A DNA stretch of 64,000 nt, from positions 99,891 through 163,890 of the forward strand of contig NZ_JAPZTZ010000001.1 of assembly GCF_027532945.1 (NCBI RefSeq), read 5' to 3'. Both the position numbers and the translations under genes were made by a program. Source of the stretch: Phreatobacter sp. (GTDB taxonomy: Bacteria > Pseudomonadota > Alphaproteobacteria > Rhizobiales > Phreatobacteraceae). Positions 36,987-45,952 of this stretch are shown here, piece after piece (within the stretch, counting starts at the first letter, position 1; each line of letters begins with the position of its first letter). A model generated the notes under the pieces. That model worked only from the letters and a program-made list of their open reading frames with translations, was not told where the DNA came from and made no database searches.

Positions 36987-39900
36987 TTGCAGAACACGCT
37001 GCTCGCCCTCGCCATCGCCCTCATCGCCGCCATCGTCGCGGCGCTGGTGGGGCCTTTCCTCGTCGACTGGAACGCCCATCGCCCGCGCATCGAGGCCGAG
37101 GCGACGCGCCTCCTTGGCACGCCTGTTCGCATCGGCGGCGACCTGACCGTCCGGCTGCTGCCCACCATCACCATCGATGCCCGCGACGTCGCCATCGGCG
37201 AGGGGCAGGGCGGCGCCCGCATCGGCCGCCTGCGTGGCGACCTGCGCATCGCGCCGCTGCTGCGCGGCCAGGCATCGCTGAACAGCCTGCACATCCGCGA
37301 CGCCGATGTGACGCTGCGCGGCGGCATGGCGCCGAACCGCCTCTTCGCCGTCGATGCGCTGACGATCGAGAACTCCCGCCTGTCCGTCGCCGACGGCGAG
37401 GGGCCGACCCGTCTCGTCGCCGAACGCCTGATGCTGACCGGCGAGTCGCGCGGACAGGGCGGCCCGCTGCGCCTCGACGGCACCGCGGTTGCGGGGGAGA
37501 CGGTGCACCCGGTTGCGGCGCTGCTCAGCCTCACCGATGCCGGCCGGCTCGCCGCCCGGCTCCGCGTCACCGCCGGCACGGGCGGTGGCTTCGGCTTCGA
37601 GGTCGAGGGCCTCGCCAGCACCGAGGGGCGGCCACGGCTCGACGGCGAGGTGGTGCTCACTGGTGGGGCAGGGCGACTGCCCTGGCGTCTCGCCGGTCCG
37701 GTCGCCGTCACGCCGCAGGCGCTCATCATCCAGCGCGCCGAGGGCCAGCTCGGGTCCGGCGACAGGCTGGTGCGGGCAACCGGTTCCTTCCGCCTCGGCT
37801 TCGGGCCCGGCGAGGGTGTCGAGGCCGTGGCGAGCATCCTCCAGGCCGATCTCGATCGCCTGGTCGAGGCACCGCAGCGCCTTCCCCGCGACGTGCTCGC
37901 CGCTGTCCTCGCGGAAGCACCGTCCCTCGCCGCGCCAGCGGTTCCTGTGACTCTCAGCCTCGAAGTTGCCGGCCTCACCGTGGGCGGCGGCGCCATCGGC
38001 GACCTGCGCGGCGACATCCGCGCCGAGGACGGCGCCTGGCGCATCGAGCGGCTTGCGGCCCGCCTGCCGGGTGACGCCGCCGCCGACCTCGCGGGTCGTC
38101 TGACGCTGGCCGGCGATGTCGCCTTCTCCGGCACGCTGGCGCTCCAGGCGGCGCGGCCTGCGGCCTTGATGGCCTGGCTCGACGGGCAGCAGGCGCCTGC
38201 CGGCACGCTCGACGATCCGATCCGCCTCACCACCCGCGTCACCGCCGATCCCGGCCGCCTCGTTCTCGACGCCATCGATGCGGAGACGGCCGCAGGGCGC
38301 ACGACCGGGCGCATCGCTCTGGACGTGCCGGCCCTCGGCCGCCACGCGCTGCTCGCCGAACTCTCCGCCGAGGCGCTCGACCTCGACCTTCTCGTGCGCA
38401 TCGCCCGCGGCGCCGGTGCACGGCTTGACCCCGCCACCGACACAAGACTGCGGCTGAGGGCGGCGCGCGCCGCCCTCGCAGGGCTCGTCGCCCGTGATCT
38501 CGACCTTGCCGTCGCCACGGACGGGCGCACATTCGAGGCCGAACGCCTGTCCATCGGCGATCTCGCCGGCTTCGGTATGGACCTGACCGGGCGGCTTGAT
38601 GGCCTCGGCGGCCCGCTCCTCGGGCGCCTGTCCGGCCGCGCCCGGGCCGAGACCGTCGACGGGCTGGTGGCGCTTCTCTCCCGTCACGCCGCGACCCGCG
38701 ATCTCGCGGGATGGATCCGCGACCGCGCGCCCTCCCTCGCCGGAGCCGAACTCGGGCTCACCTTTGCCGCCTCCGGCCGCTCCGCCCTCGGCCTGCGCAT
38801 CGAGGGCCGCATGGGCGAGACCATGGTCCAGCTCGATGCGGCGGGCTCGGGCGATCCCTTCGCGCCGCAGGACCTCACCGGCCGGGTGCGGCTCGACCTC
38901 CAGGCCCCACGCGCTGATCGCATCGTTGCCCTCATTGCGGGCACGCCGGTTCCGGCGACCGGGCCAGGCGGCGCGCAGCTCACCGCCGAATGGGTCCGCG
39001 CCGACGCCGCGACCCATCGCCTCTCCGGCACGCTGACCAGCGGCGCGACGACCATCACCGCGGAAGCCGGTCGCGGCCGGAGCGGGGAGGGAAGCCTGTC
39101 AGCCACGCTGCGCTCCACCGACATCGCCGCGCTCATGCCTCTCCTCGGCGTGCCAGCGGACCTGTCCGGCCGGCTGCCGGCGCGCCTCGATCTCGCCGCG
39201 CGGGCGGCTGGCGATGTCTGGCGCACCGATCGTGCCGAAGGCGAGATCGGCGGCACCCGCATCGCGGCGCGGCTGGCCCTGGCCGGGCGTCGCCTGTCCG
39301 GTGACCTCGCCCTCGGCACGATTCCGGCCGAGGCGGCTCTCACCCTTCTCTCCGGCCCGGCCTGGCTGATCGAGGCCGGCGCTGGCGAATTCGCCTCCGC
39401 GGCTTTCGGCGAGACCGTCTTCGATCGGCTCGACGCCGACCTCACTGTGACGGCCGACCGGCTCCTTCTTGGCGCCTATCCCGATCTTGTCGGCCTGAAG
39501 ACCCGACTGGTCCGCGACGGCGGCCGCACCCGGCTCACCGGCCTTGCCGCGGCCATCGGCCCCGCGACCCTGTCGGCGGACCTCACGCTTGATCGCTCGG
39601 CCGTGCGAACCCTCGCCTCCGCGCGCATTGGCCTCGAGCGCGTGCCGGCAGCCCTGCTCTGGCCCGGCGCCGAAGGCACCGCCTCGCTCACCTCCGACGT
39701 TACCGCCGATGGCGCGACGCCGGCTGCCCTTCTCGCGGGCCTGCGGGGCTCGGGGCGCCTCGCCTTCGCCCTGACCAGCCTTGCCGGCGCCGATCCCGGC
39801 GCCCTGGCCCGCGTCACCCGCCAGGCCGAGATCGCCCAGGATGTCGGCCGACCGATGACCGACATGGCCTTCGGCGCGGCCCTTGCCCAGGCCCTCGACG

Positions 39901-40574
39901 GCCGCGTCGCATTGCCGCCGACGCCGCCTGCGGCGATCGCCCTCAGCGGTCTCGCCCTGCGCGGCGCGCCCGTGACCGCGAGCCCTGCGGGCGGCGCCAT
40001 CACCTGGACCGGTTCCGTCGACCTCAGGGAAGGCACGCTGGCGGCCCAGGTGAAGATCGCCCCCGATCCGCTGCGCGATGCCGAGACCATGCCGGTCCTT
40101 GCCATCCGCCACGACGGTGCTCTCGGGGCGCCGGAGCGGATGATCGAGACCGACGACGTCTCCGGATGGCTCGGCCTGCGGCTCGTCGATCGTGCCGCCC
40201 TGCGGATCCGCATGACCGAGAGCGACCGGCTGGAGCGCAGCCGCCAGCGCGCCTTCTCCCGCTACACCGCCCTCCCGCCGCCGCAGGTCGAGGTGCCGAT
40301 GCCGCCCATGCCGGAGCCGCTGCCGGCCGAATTGTTCCTGGCGCCCCGCGCCACGGCCCCGGCCGAGCCGTCGCCCGAGGGGGCGCCGGTGCCGGCACCG
40401 CGCCCCACCGTGCCGCGCGCCGCGCCGACGGCGACCGACCTGCCCTCGGTGGTGCGCCGGGCTCTTGACGCCCGCCCGCCGGAGACGCCTCCGCCTCAGG
40501 CCGCGCCGCTCTCGATCCTGCCGCCGCTGCCGCCGGCGGTGGAGGTCGGACCGGCCCCCGGTATGCGCCGCTGA
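36987..40574 (+). CDS. AsmA family outer-membrane/phospholipid-transport-like protein
   Basis: A 1,195-residue protein from a TTG start at 36987, chosen because GGAG lies 7 bases upstream and it directly precedes the membrane anchor (NTLLALAIALIAAIVAALVG). The next segment, PFLVDWNAHRPRIEAEATRL and LGTPVRIGGDLTVRLLPTIT, is the conserved AsmA start. The rest is a long series of beta-rich repeats expected to form a periplasmic groove, and a Pro-rich C-terminal tail with many PPP runs. AsmA-like proteins bridge the periplasm and move or regulate phospholipids. An open frame upstream to 36648 lies in the wrong frame over the extensin-like gene. Confidence 0.9.
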   Translation: MQNTLLALAIALIAAIVAALVGPFLVDWNAHRPRIEAEATRLLGTPVRIGGDLTVRLLPTITIDARDVAIGEGQGGARIGRLRGDLRIAPLLRGQASLNSLHIRDADVTLRGGMAPNRLFAVDALTIENSRLSVADGEGPTRLVAERLMLTGESRGQGGPLRLDGTAVAGETVHPVAALLSLTDAGRLAARLRVTAGTGGGFGFEVEGLASTEGRPRLDGEVVLTGGAGRLPWRLAGPVAVTPQALIIQRAEGQLGSGDRLVRATGSFRLGFGPGEGVEAVASILQADLDRLVEAPQRLPRDVLAAVLAEAPSLAAPAVPVTLSLEVAGLTVGGGAIGDLRGDIRAEDGAWRIERLAARLPGDAAADLAGRLTLAGDVAFSGTLALQAARPAALMAWLDGQQAPAGTLDDPIRLTTRVTADPGRLVLDAIDAETAAGRTTGRIALDVPALGRHALLAELSAEALDLDLLVRIARGAGARLDPATDTRLRLRAARAALAGLVARDLDLAVATDGRTFEAERLSIGDLAGFGMDLTGRLDGLGGPLLGRLSGRARAETVDGLVALLSRHAATRDLAGWIRDRAPSLAGAELGLTFAASGRSALGLRIEGRMGETMVQLDAAGSGDPFAPQDLTGRVRLDLQAPRADRIVALIAGTPVPATGPGGAQLTAEWVRADAATHRLSGTLTSGATTITAEAGRGRSGEGSLSATLRSTDIAALMPLLGVPADLSGRLPARLDLAARAAGDVWRTDRAEGEIGGTRIAARLALAGRRLSGDLALGTIPAEAALTLLSGPAWLIEAGAGEFASAAFGETVFDRLDADLTVTADRLLLGAYPDLVGLKTRLVRDGGRTRLTGLAAAIGPATLSADLTLDRSAVRTLASARIGLERVPAALLWPGAEGTASLTSDVTADGATPAALLAGLRGSGRLAFALTSLAGADPGALARVTRQAEIAQDVGRPMTDMAFGAALAQALDGRVALPPTPPAAIALSGLALRGAPVTASPAGGAITWTGSVDLREGTLAAQVKIAPDPLRDAETMPVLAIRHDGALGAPERMIETDDVSGWLGLRLVDRAALRIRMTESDRLERSRQRAFSRYTALPPPQVEVPMPPMPEPLPAELFLAPRATAPAEPSPEGAPVPAPRPTVPRAAPTATDLPSVVRRALDARPPETPPPQAAPLSILPPLPPAVEVGPAPGMRR

Positions 40575-40579
40575 AGGCC

Positions 40580-40608
40580 TTTCGCCGGCGCGCCACCTCG
40601 CCTATATT
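40580..40608 (+). promoter_or_regulatory. Candidate promoter of the tmRNA gene
   Basis: TATATT at 40603-40608 is a good -10 box. A weak -35-like TTTCGC (40580-40585) lies 17 bases upstream. Transcription would start near 40615, just before the first tmRNA stem (CCGGG/CCCGG). Confidence 0.45.
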
Positions 40609-40611
40609 CGA

Positions 40612-40965
40612 AGAGCCGGGGCAACCCGGCTATGGCGATAAACGGCTATCGTAATAAACCTATCGGACCCGGGGGCAGTACCCGGCGCCTCCACCAGCAG
40701 GGCTCCTGCGGGTGCCCTGCTGATGGGGGCGAAACAGGATCGACGAGGGTGTAAAGGGTGGACTTTCGCTCGGCATGGTTCCGCCGTTATCGGGCCGTCT
40801 CAATAGTTGCCAACGACAACTATGCTCCGGTGGCCGTTGCCGCGTAATGCGGTGATGGTACCGATCCAAAGCCCTTGCGGGTAGCACTGTAAGGCGGGGT
40901 TCGGAGGCACCTGGCAACAGAAGCCTCCACTCCTCTCCGCGGCGGGGGCGCAGCGGCTCGGAGGG
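40612..40965 (+). ncRNA. ssrA: Transfer-messenger RNA, circularly permuted two-piece form
   Basis: Rescues stalled ribosomes and tags the stalled peptide. The order is permuted as in alphaproteobacteria. The acceptor piece ends in CGCCTCCA-CCA (CCA at 40694-40696). A processed spacer folds as GCAGGGC/GCCCTGC (40697-40720). The coding piece then starts with GGGGGCGAAACAGGATCGAC (from 40725), whose GGGGGCG pairs with CGCCTCC to form the acceptor stem with one G-T pair. The tag reading frame is 40809-40847: ANDNYAPVAVAA then TAA. The outer ends are approximate. The adaptor gene sspB follows directly. Confidence 0.93.
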
Positions 40966-41015
40966 GCACGCCCGCGTGTTCCAAGGCCCCGGACCCGTTC
41001 GCCAGCAAGCAGCTC

Positions 41016-41585
41016 ATGCCCACCGATCTCATTCGCTACGATCTTCTGGCTCAGGACGCCCTGCGCGGCGTTGTGAAGCGCGTCCTCACCGACGCCGCCC
41101 GCGACGGGCTGCCCGGCGATCATCATTTCTATGTGACCTTCGATACGCGCGCGCCCGGCGTGCGGCTGTCGAACCGCATGCGCGAGAAATATCCGTTGGA
41201 GATGACGGTGGTGCTGCAGCACCAGTACTGGGATCTCGCGGTCACCGAGCATTCCTTTGAGGTCGGCCTGTCCTTTGGTGGCATCCCCGAGCGCCTCCTC
41301 GTTCCTTTCGAGGCGGTGAAGGGCTTCTTCGATCCCTCCGTCCAGTTTGGCCTGCAGTTCGAGGTGGCGGGTCCCGAGGGCGAGCAGGGTGAGATCGGCG
41401 TGCGCGAAGTCGCGCCCCAGGCTGCCGGCGAGCCGGTGGCGGAGGCGCGGCCGACGCCGCGCAAGCTCGAGCCGGAAGCCAAGCCGGCGGACCCAGCTGA
41501 CGCCGGCTCTGTGAAGGCTGCCGACGCCGCGGCCGGAGCCGGTGGTGCCGAAGTTGTGAGCCTGGACAAGTTCCGCAAGAAGTGA
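41016..41585 (+). CDS. sspB: SspB-alpha, ClpXP adaptor for ssrA-tagged proteins
   Basis: A 189-residue adaptor that binds ssrA-tagged proteins and hands them to ClpXP. The substrate-binding domain (~1-125) shows LIRYDLLAQDALRGVVKRVL, HHFYVTFDTRAPGV, YPLEMTVVLQHQYWDL and GIPERLLVPFEAVKGFFDPS, typical of alphaproteobacterial SspB. A flexible Ala/Pro/Glu-rich linker ends in the short ClpX-docking tail VVSLDKFRKK. It lies about 50 bases after ssrA, so the tag and its reader are neighbours. Confidence 0.95.
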   Translation: MPTDLIRYDLLAQDALRGVVKRVLTDAARDGLPGDHHFYVTFDTRAPGVRLSNRMREKYPLEMTVVLQHQYWDLAVTEHSFEVGLSFGGIPERLLVPFEAVKGFFDPSVQFGLQFEVAGPEGEQGEIGVREVAPQAAGEPVAEARPTPRKLEPEAKPADPADAGSVKAADAAAGAGGAEVVSLDKFRKK

Positions 41586-41607
41586 TGACCGGCTATGCCG
41601 CGGTGAT

Positions 41608-41624
41608 ATGACGCGCTGCGTCAT
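41608..41624. repeat. Perfect 7-3-7 palindrome after sspB
   Basis: ATGACGC, GCT, GCGTCAT. No T-run follows, so it is more like a protein-binding site than a terminator. Nothing else of note is in the 243-base gap apart from the T-rich hairpin at 41745-41779. Confidence 0.45.
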
Positions 41625-41744
41625 GCACCCGAATCCAACAAAAAAGCTGCTTTGCGGCCGGGATTGCCCGTCCCTATGCATCCACGGCCGTTCACGGCGG
41701 TACTCGGGGAAGGTTTTCACGAAATTTCTGGGACGCTAATTTTT

Positions 41745-41779
41745 GCGCAGCGGCTGGCACGAAACCGCCCGCTTTTTTT
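41745..41779 (+). terminator. Candidate Rho-independent terminator between sspB and DUF4169
   Basis: GCG-CA-GCGG can pair with CCGC-C-CGC across an 11-base loop, followed by seven T. The stem is imperfect and lies 160 bases after the sspB stop. Confidence 0.45.
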
Positions 41780-41829
41780 CGTCAGGATCGACGGAACCGG
41801 ACCCTCCCTCCTGCGTTGGAGTTGCTGCG

Positions 41830-42006
41830 ATGGGTGACGTCATCAATTTGAAGCGCGCTCGCAAACGAAAAGCCCGCGACGCGGAGGCGCAAACCGCCGA
41901 CGCCAATCGCCTTCGCTTTGGACGCCTGGGTGCCGAACGGAAACTCGAGGAGGCTCGCGCCGACCTTGAGGCCAGGAAGCTCGACGGCCACAAGCGGTCG
42001 GAGTGA
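41830..42006 (+). CDS. DUF4169 family small protein
   Basis: A 58-residue, highly charged helical protein: MGDVINLKRARKRKARDAEA, then NRLRFGRLGAERKLEEARAD. The start GDVINLKxARKxxxR and the RxxFGRxKxER-like middle are the DUF4169 signature, found across alphaproteobacteria and often just upstream of a ribbon-helix-helix gene, as here. The function is unknown. I chose the ATG at 41830 because the conserved sequence begins there. Confidence 0.88.
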   Translation: MGDVINLKRARKRKARDAEAQTADANRLRFGRLGAERKLEEARADLEARKLDGHKRSE

Positions 42007-42010
42007 ATGA

Positions 42011-42241
42011 ATGAAGAGCCACGTCGTCAAACGCTCTATCGTGGTCGAGGGCCACAAGACGAGTGTCAGTCTTGAGGACGAATTCTGGAATGCGCTCAAG
42101 GAGATCGCTGCCGAGCGCCGTGAAACGCTGTCGGAACTGGTCGGGCAGATCGACGGCGGCCGGACGCATGGGAACCTGTCTTCCTCGATCCGTCTTTTCG
42201 TGCTGCAGCATTTTCGGATGAAAAGCACCCAAGACGCGTGA
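42011..42241 (+). CDS. Ribbon-helix-helix domain protein
   Basis: A 76-residue probable DNA-binding protein. The strand VKRSIVVEGHKTSVSLEDEF, helix FWNALKEIAAERRE and turn TLSELVGQID match the RHH_4 family, followed by GNLSSSIRLFVLQHF. It starts four bases after DUF4169, so the two are co-translated. The pair looks superficially like a toxin-antitoxin module, but DUF4169 has no toxin features. Confidence 0.88.
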   Translation: MKSHVVKRSIVVEGHKTSVSLEDEFWNALKEIAAERRETLSELVGQIDGGRTHGNLSSSIRLFVLQHFRMKSTQDA

Positions 42242-42316
42242 GGCCGTGGTTATACTGACGACCTTCGGCTAATTTTTCCCCATTTGCGGTCATTCCCGCC
42301 GCTTGTTTTCCGACGG

Positions 42317-42330
42317 TTGACATGATGTCA
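42317..42330. promoter_or_regulatory. Palindromic operator candidate overlapping a -35 box upstream of tctB
   Basis: TGACAT-G-ATGTCA (42318-42330) is a perfect 6-1-6 palindrome, and its left half forms a TTGACA -35-like hexamer (42317-42322). It lies ~63 bases upstream of the TctB start, the right position for a repressor or activator of the tct genes. Confidence 0.45.
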
Positions 42331-42392
42331 TCCGCGCGCAAAACGACCGGCCTCGCGCTTGGTTCAAAAGAGTGCTCCGCAGTGGGGGAACG

Positions 42393-42932
42393 ATGCAGGA
42401 CGACAAAGTAGGAACGGCCGACGAGGCGCGTGGCTTCATCAAGAGCCCGCAGGATATGTTCGCTGGCCTGTTCATCATCGCGTTCGGCCTGTTTTGCCTC
42501 TGGGCGTCGTCGAACCTCACCGGTGGTCGCGGCGCCAACCTCGGCCCGGGCTCGTTCCCGCGCGGCCTGTCCTTCCTGCTGATGGGGGTCGGCGCGGTCA
42601 TCGTGGTCCAGGCGCTGACCGTCGTCGGTCCGCGCCTCGAGGCCTGGTCGATCCGCGGTCCGATTTTCGTCCTGGGCGCGGTCCTCATCTTTGCCGCCAC
42701 CATCCGCGGCACCACGCTGAACATCCCCGGCATCGGTCGCACCGAGCTTCTGCCGCCCCTCGGCCTTCTCGTCGCGGGACCGCTGACCCTGGTCATCGCC
42801 AGCCTCGCCTCGAACGAGCGCAACTGGTTGCAGACTCTCATCTTCGCGGCGGCCATGACGGCCTTCTGCATCCTGTTGTTCAAGGTGGCGCTCCGGCTGC
42901 CGATTCCCGTCGCCCCCTGGGCGGGTTGGTGA
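42393..42932 (+). CDS. Tripartite tricarboxylate transporter small membrane subunit TctB
   Basis: A 179-residue inner-membrane protein with four or five hydrophobic helices (MFAGLFIIAFGLFCLWAS, GLSFLLMGVGAVIVVQAL, IFVLGAVLIFAATI and two more). The LGPGSFPRGLSFLL motif is typical of TctB. It is the small subunit of a secondary, proton- or sodium-coupled carboxylate importer. TctA follows after ten bases. No periplasmic TctC binding protein is adjacent. I chose the ATG at 42393 because of GGGGGAA upstream. Confidence 0.9.
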   Translation: MQDDKVGTADEARGFIKSPQDMFAGLFIIAFGLFCLWASSNLTGGRGANLGPGSFPRGLSFLLMGVGAVIVVQALTVVGPRLEAWSIRGPIFVLGAVLIFAATIRGTTLNIPGIGRTELLPPLGLLVAGPLTLVIASLASNERNWLQTLIFAAAMTAFCILLFKVALRLPIPVAPWAGW

Positions 42933-42942
42933 GGCGTAACCC

Positions 42943-44451
42943 ATGGACATGTTCTCCAACCTTGCGCTCGGCTTCGGCGTTGCGCTCACCATCAAGAACC
43001 TCGGCCTCTGCTTCCTCGGGTGCATGATCGGCACGCTGATCGGCGTGCTGCCGGGCGTCGGCCCGATCGCCACCATCGCGATGCTGCTGCCGATCACCTT
43101 CGGCCTTGATCCGGTCGGCGCGCTCATCATGCTGGCCGGCATCTATTACGGCGCCCAGTACGGCGGCTCGACCACGGCCATCCTGGTCAACATCCCCGGT
43201 GAGGCCACCTCGGTGGTCACCGTGCTCGACGGGCACCAGATGGCCCGCAACGGCCGCGCTGGCGCCGCCCTCGGCATCGCCGCCCTCGGCTCGTTCTTCG
43301 CCGGCACCGTCGCCACCCTGGTCATCGCCGCGCTGGCCGCGCCGCTGACCCGCGTCGCGCTGCTTTTCGGCCCGGCCGAGTATTTCTCGCTCATGGTCAT
43401 GGGCCTGATCTTCGCCGTCGTGCTGGCGCGCGGCTCGGTGGTGAAGGCGGTCGCCATGGTGCTCTGCGGCCTCATGCTCTCCACCGTCGGCCAGGACCTC
43501 GAGACCGGCGCCGACCGCATGACCTTCTCCTGGCCCGAACTGTCGGACGGCATCGACTTCGCCACCATCGCCATGGGCATGTTCGGCTTCGCCGAGATAC
43601 TCCGGAACCTCGAGAATCCCGAGACCCGCGACGTGCTGAAGAACCGCATCGGCAGCCTGCTGCCGAACTGGGGGGAGATGAAGCAGTCGATCCTGCCGGT
43701 GCTGCGTGGCACCAGCATCGGCGCAGCGCTGGGCATCCTGCCCGGCAACGGCGCCGTGCTCGGCCCGTTTGCCAGCTACACCATGGAGAAGAAGCTCGCC
43801 AAGGATCCGTCCCGCTTCGGCAAGGGCGCGATCGAGGGCGTCGCTGGTCCCGAAAGCGCCAACAATGCCGGCGCCCAGACCTCCTTCATCCCGCTGCTCA
43901 CCCTCGGCATCCCGCCGAACGCGGTGATGGCGCTGATGGTCGGCGCCATGACCATCCACGGCATCGTTCCCGGCCCGCAGGTCATGGAGAAGCGGCCCGA
44001 TCTCTTCTGGGGCATGATCGCCTCGATGTGGATCGGCAACCTCATGCTGCTCATCATCAACCTGCCGATGATCGGCATCTGGGTGAAGCTGCTGAAGGTG
44101 CCCTACCGCATGCTGTTCCCGTCGATCCTGATGTTCTGCTGCATCGGCATCTACTCGGTGAACAACAACCCCTTCGACGTCATGATCACCGCCTTCTTCG
44201 GCCTGGTCGGCTACGCCTTCATCAAGATGGGCTTCGAGGTCGCGCCGCTGCTGCTCGGCTTCGTGCTCGGCAAGCTGATGGAGGAGTATCTGCGCCGCTC
44301 CATCCTCATGTCGCGCGGCGACTGGTCGGTCTTCGTCGACGTGGTGAACCGGCCGATCTCGGCGGCGCTCATCGGCATCGCCGTGGTGCTGATCATCATC
44401 TCCTTCCTGCCCTCGATCACCAAGAAGCGCGAGTCCGTCTTCGTGGAGTGA
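42943..44451 (+). CDS. Tripartite tricarboxylate transporter permease TctA
   Basis: A 502-residue permease with about eleven helices. The signature is at the N-terminus: GVLPGVGPIATIAMLLPITF, LAGIYYGAQYGGSTTAILVN and IPGEATSVVTVLDG; the second repeat-like loop is GILPGNGAVLGPFASYTMEK, with EGVAGPESANNAGAQTSFIP. Imports citrate-like or other carboxylates together with TctB and a binding protein. A strong terminator follows the stop. Confidence 0.95.
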   Translation: MDMFSNLALGFGVALTIKNLGLCFLGCMIGTLIGVLPGVGPIATIAMLLPITFGLDPVGALIMLAGIYYGAQYGGSTTAILVNIPGEATSVVTVLDGHQMARNGRAGAALGIAALGSFFAGTVATLVIAALAAPLTRVALLFGPAEYFSLMVMGLIFAVVLARGSVVKAVAMVLCGLMLSTVGQDLETGADRMTFSWPELSDGIDFATIAMGMFGFAEILRNLENPETRDVLKNRIGSLLPNWGEMKQSILPVLRGTSIGAALGILPGNGAVLGPFASYTMEKKLAKDPSRFGKGAIEGVAGPESANNAGAQTSFIPLLTLGIPPNAVMALMVGAMTIHGIVPGPQVMEKRPDLFWGMIASMWIGNLMLLIINLPMIGIWVKLLKVPYRMLFPSILMFCCIGIYSVNNNPFDVMITAFFGLVGYAFIKMGFEVAPLLLGFVLGKLMEEYLRRSILMSRGDWSVFVDVVNRPISAALIGIAVVLIIISFLPSITKKRESVFVE

Positions 44452-44475
44452 TCCGGCCGACAGGTCTGGCTCTGG

Positions 44476-44512
44476 CCGGCGGCGCTCCGAAAGGGCGCCG
44501 CCGGTTTCGTTT
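44476..44512 (+). terminator. Rho-independent terminator after tctA
   Basis: Stem CCGGCGGCGC (44476-44485) pairs perfectly with GCGCCGCCGG (44495-44504) around a 9-base loop, followed by TTTCGTTT. It lies 24 bases after the tctA stop. Confidence 0.85.
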
Positions 44513-44592
44513 CAGGCGCTGTAACGGTGGCGCGCCCCGCCGCGTAGGGGAGGGCAGGGAGCCTGACCTGGCTCCAGACCCGGAGCTTTCCG

Positions 44593-45066
44593 ATGCCCGA
44601 CCGTGCCGTTTCGCTTGCCACCCGCCGCGCGCTCCTGCTCGCCGCGCCCGTCCTCGGCCTCGGCCTCTCCACCCGCAGGGCATTCGCCGCTCCGGAGATC
44701 TACACCGCGACGCTGTCGAGCCTGGCCGCCGACGGCCACGATGTCGTCGCCTTCCACACCGATGGCCGTCCGACGCAGGGAAGCGCGCGCTTCACCCATG
44801 GCTGGAAGGGCGCGACCTGGCGTTTCGCCTCCGCCGCCGCCCGCGACGCCTTCGCCGCCGCTCCCGACCGCTATGCGCCGTCCTATGGCGGCCATTGCTC
44901 CTGGGCCGCCTCGCAGGGCTACCGCGCCTCCGGCGATCCCCGTCACTGGCGCATTGTCGACGGGCGGCTGTTCTTCAACTACGACGCCCGCGTCCACCGC
45001 ACCTGGCTGACCGACATTCCCGGCTTCATCGCCGCCGCCGACCGCAACTGGCCGACGCTGCGCTGA
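44593..45066 (+). CDS. Exported YHS domain-containing protein
   Basis: A 157-residue protein. It has a twin-arginine-like signal ([20 protein letters not shown], cleavage near AFA-A33). The mature part contains a YHS-type domain: [40 protein letters not shown] and [12 protein letters not shown] with one Cys. YHS domains are small metal-associated folds; in periplasmic proteins their function is not established. It lies between the tct operon terminator and thyA. Confidence 0.85.
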   Translation: MPDRAVSLATRRALLLAAPVLGLGLSTRRAFAAPEIYTATLSSLAADGHDVVAFHTDGRPTQGSARFTHGWKGATWRFASAAARDAFAAAPDRYAPSYGGHCSWAASQGYRASGDPRHWRIVDGRLFFNYDARVHRTWLTDIPGFIAAADRNWPTLR

Positions 45067-45157
45067 CGCCTGTGGGGAAGCCCGGCCGCCCTGCTGCCAG
45101 CCGGCCGCGAAGCGCGGTATAAGGCTCTCTCGCGGATTCGCGTCCCGGAGACCCCCG

Positions 45158-45952
45158 ATGCGCCAGTATCACGACCTGATGGAGCATGTGCTGCGCCACG
45201 GCGTCCGCAAGGACGACCGCACGGGCACCGGCACGATCTCGGTCTTCGGCCATCAGATGCGCTTCGACCTGTCGGAGGGCTTTCCGATGGTCACAACGAA
45301 GAAGCTGCACCTCAAATCGATCATCCACGAGCTGCTGTGGTTCCTGCAGGGCGACACCAACATCGCCTATCTCAAGGCCAATGGCGTCAGCATCTGGGAC
45401 GAATGGGCCGATGCCGAGGGCAATCTCGGCCCCGTCTATGGCAAGCAGTGGCGCTCATGGGCCGCTCCCGACGGCCGAACCATCGACCAGATCGCCGGTC
45501 TCGTCGCCATGCTGCGCAAGAACCCGGATTCGCGCCGTCTCATCGTCTCGGCCTGGAACCCGGCCGACGTGGAGGCCATGGCCCTGCCGCCCTGCCACTG
45601 CCTCTTCCAGTTCTACGTCGCCGAGGGCCGGCTCTCCTGCCAGCTCTACCAGCGCTCCGCCGACATCTTCCTCGGGGTGCCCTTCAACATCGCCTCCTAT
45701 GCCCTGCTGACGCTGATGCTGGCGCAGGTCACCGGCCTGAAGCCCGGCGACTTCGTCCACACGCTTGGGGATGCGCATCTTTACCTGAACCATGTCGAGC
45801 AGGCCGAGTTGCAGCTGACCCGTCCGCTGCGCCCACTGCCCACCATGCAGCTGAACCCGGCGGTGACCGACCTCTTCGGCTTCACCTATGACGACTTCAC
45901 GCTGGTCGGCTACGACCCGCATCCCGCCATCAAGGCGCCGGTCGCGGTGTGA
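45158..45952 (+). CDS. thyA: Thymidylate synthase
   Basis: A 264-residue enzyme making dTMP from dUMP with methylene-tetrahydrofolate. The catalytic Cys lies in [22 protein letters not shown]-like ([15 protein letters not shown]), [35 protein letters not shown] and the C-terminal APVAV are conserved. Length equals the E. coli enzyme. The next gene starts inside its stop codon, so translation is coupled. folA lies 2.4 kb downstream. Confidence 0.98.
   Translation: MRQYHDLMEHVLRHGVRKDDRTGTGTISVFGHQMRFDLSEGFPMVTTKKLHLKSIIHELLWFLQGDTNIAYLKANGVSIWDEWADAEGNLGPVYGKQWRSWAAPDGRTIDQIAGLVAMLRKNPDSRRLIVSAWNPADVEAMALPPCHCLFQFYVAEGRLSCQLYQRSADIFLGVPFNIASYALLTLMLAQVTGLKPGDFVHTLGDAHLYLNHVEQAELQLTRPLRPLPTMQLNPAVTDLFGFTYDDFTLVGYDPHPAIKAPVAV

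Noticed and set aside
41830..42241. Toxin-antitoxin module
   Set aside because: The RHH protein could be an antitoxin, but DUF4169 is a short charged helix without toxin fold, and it is a conserved core-genome pair.
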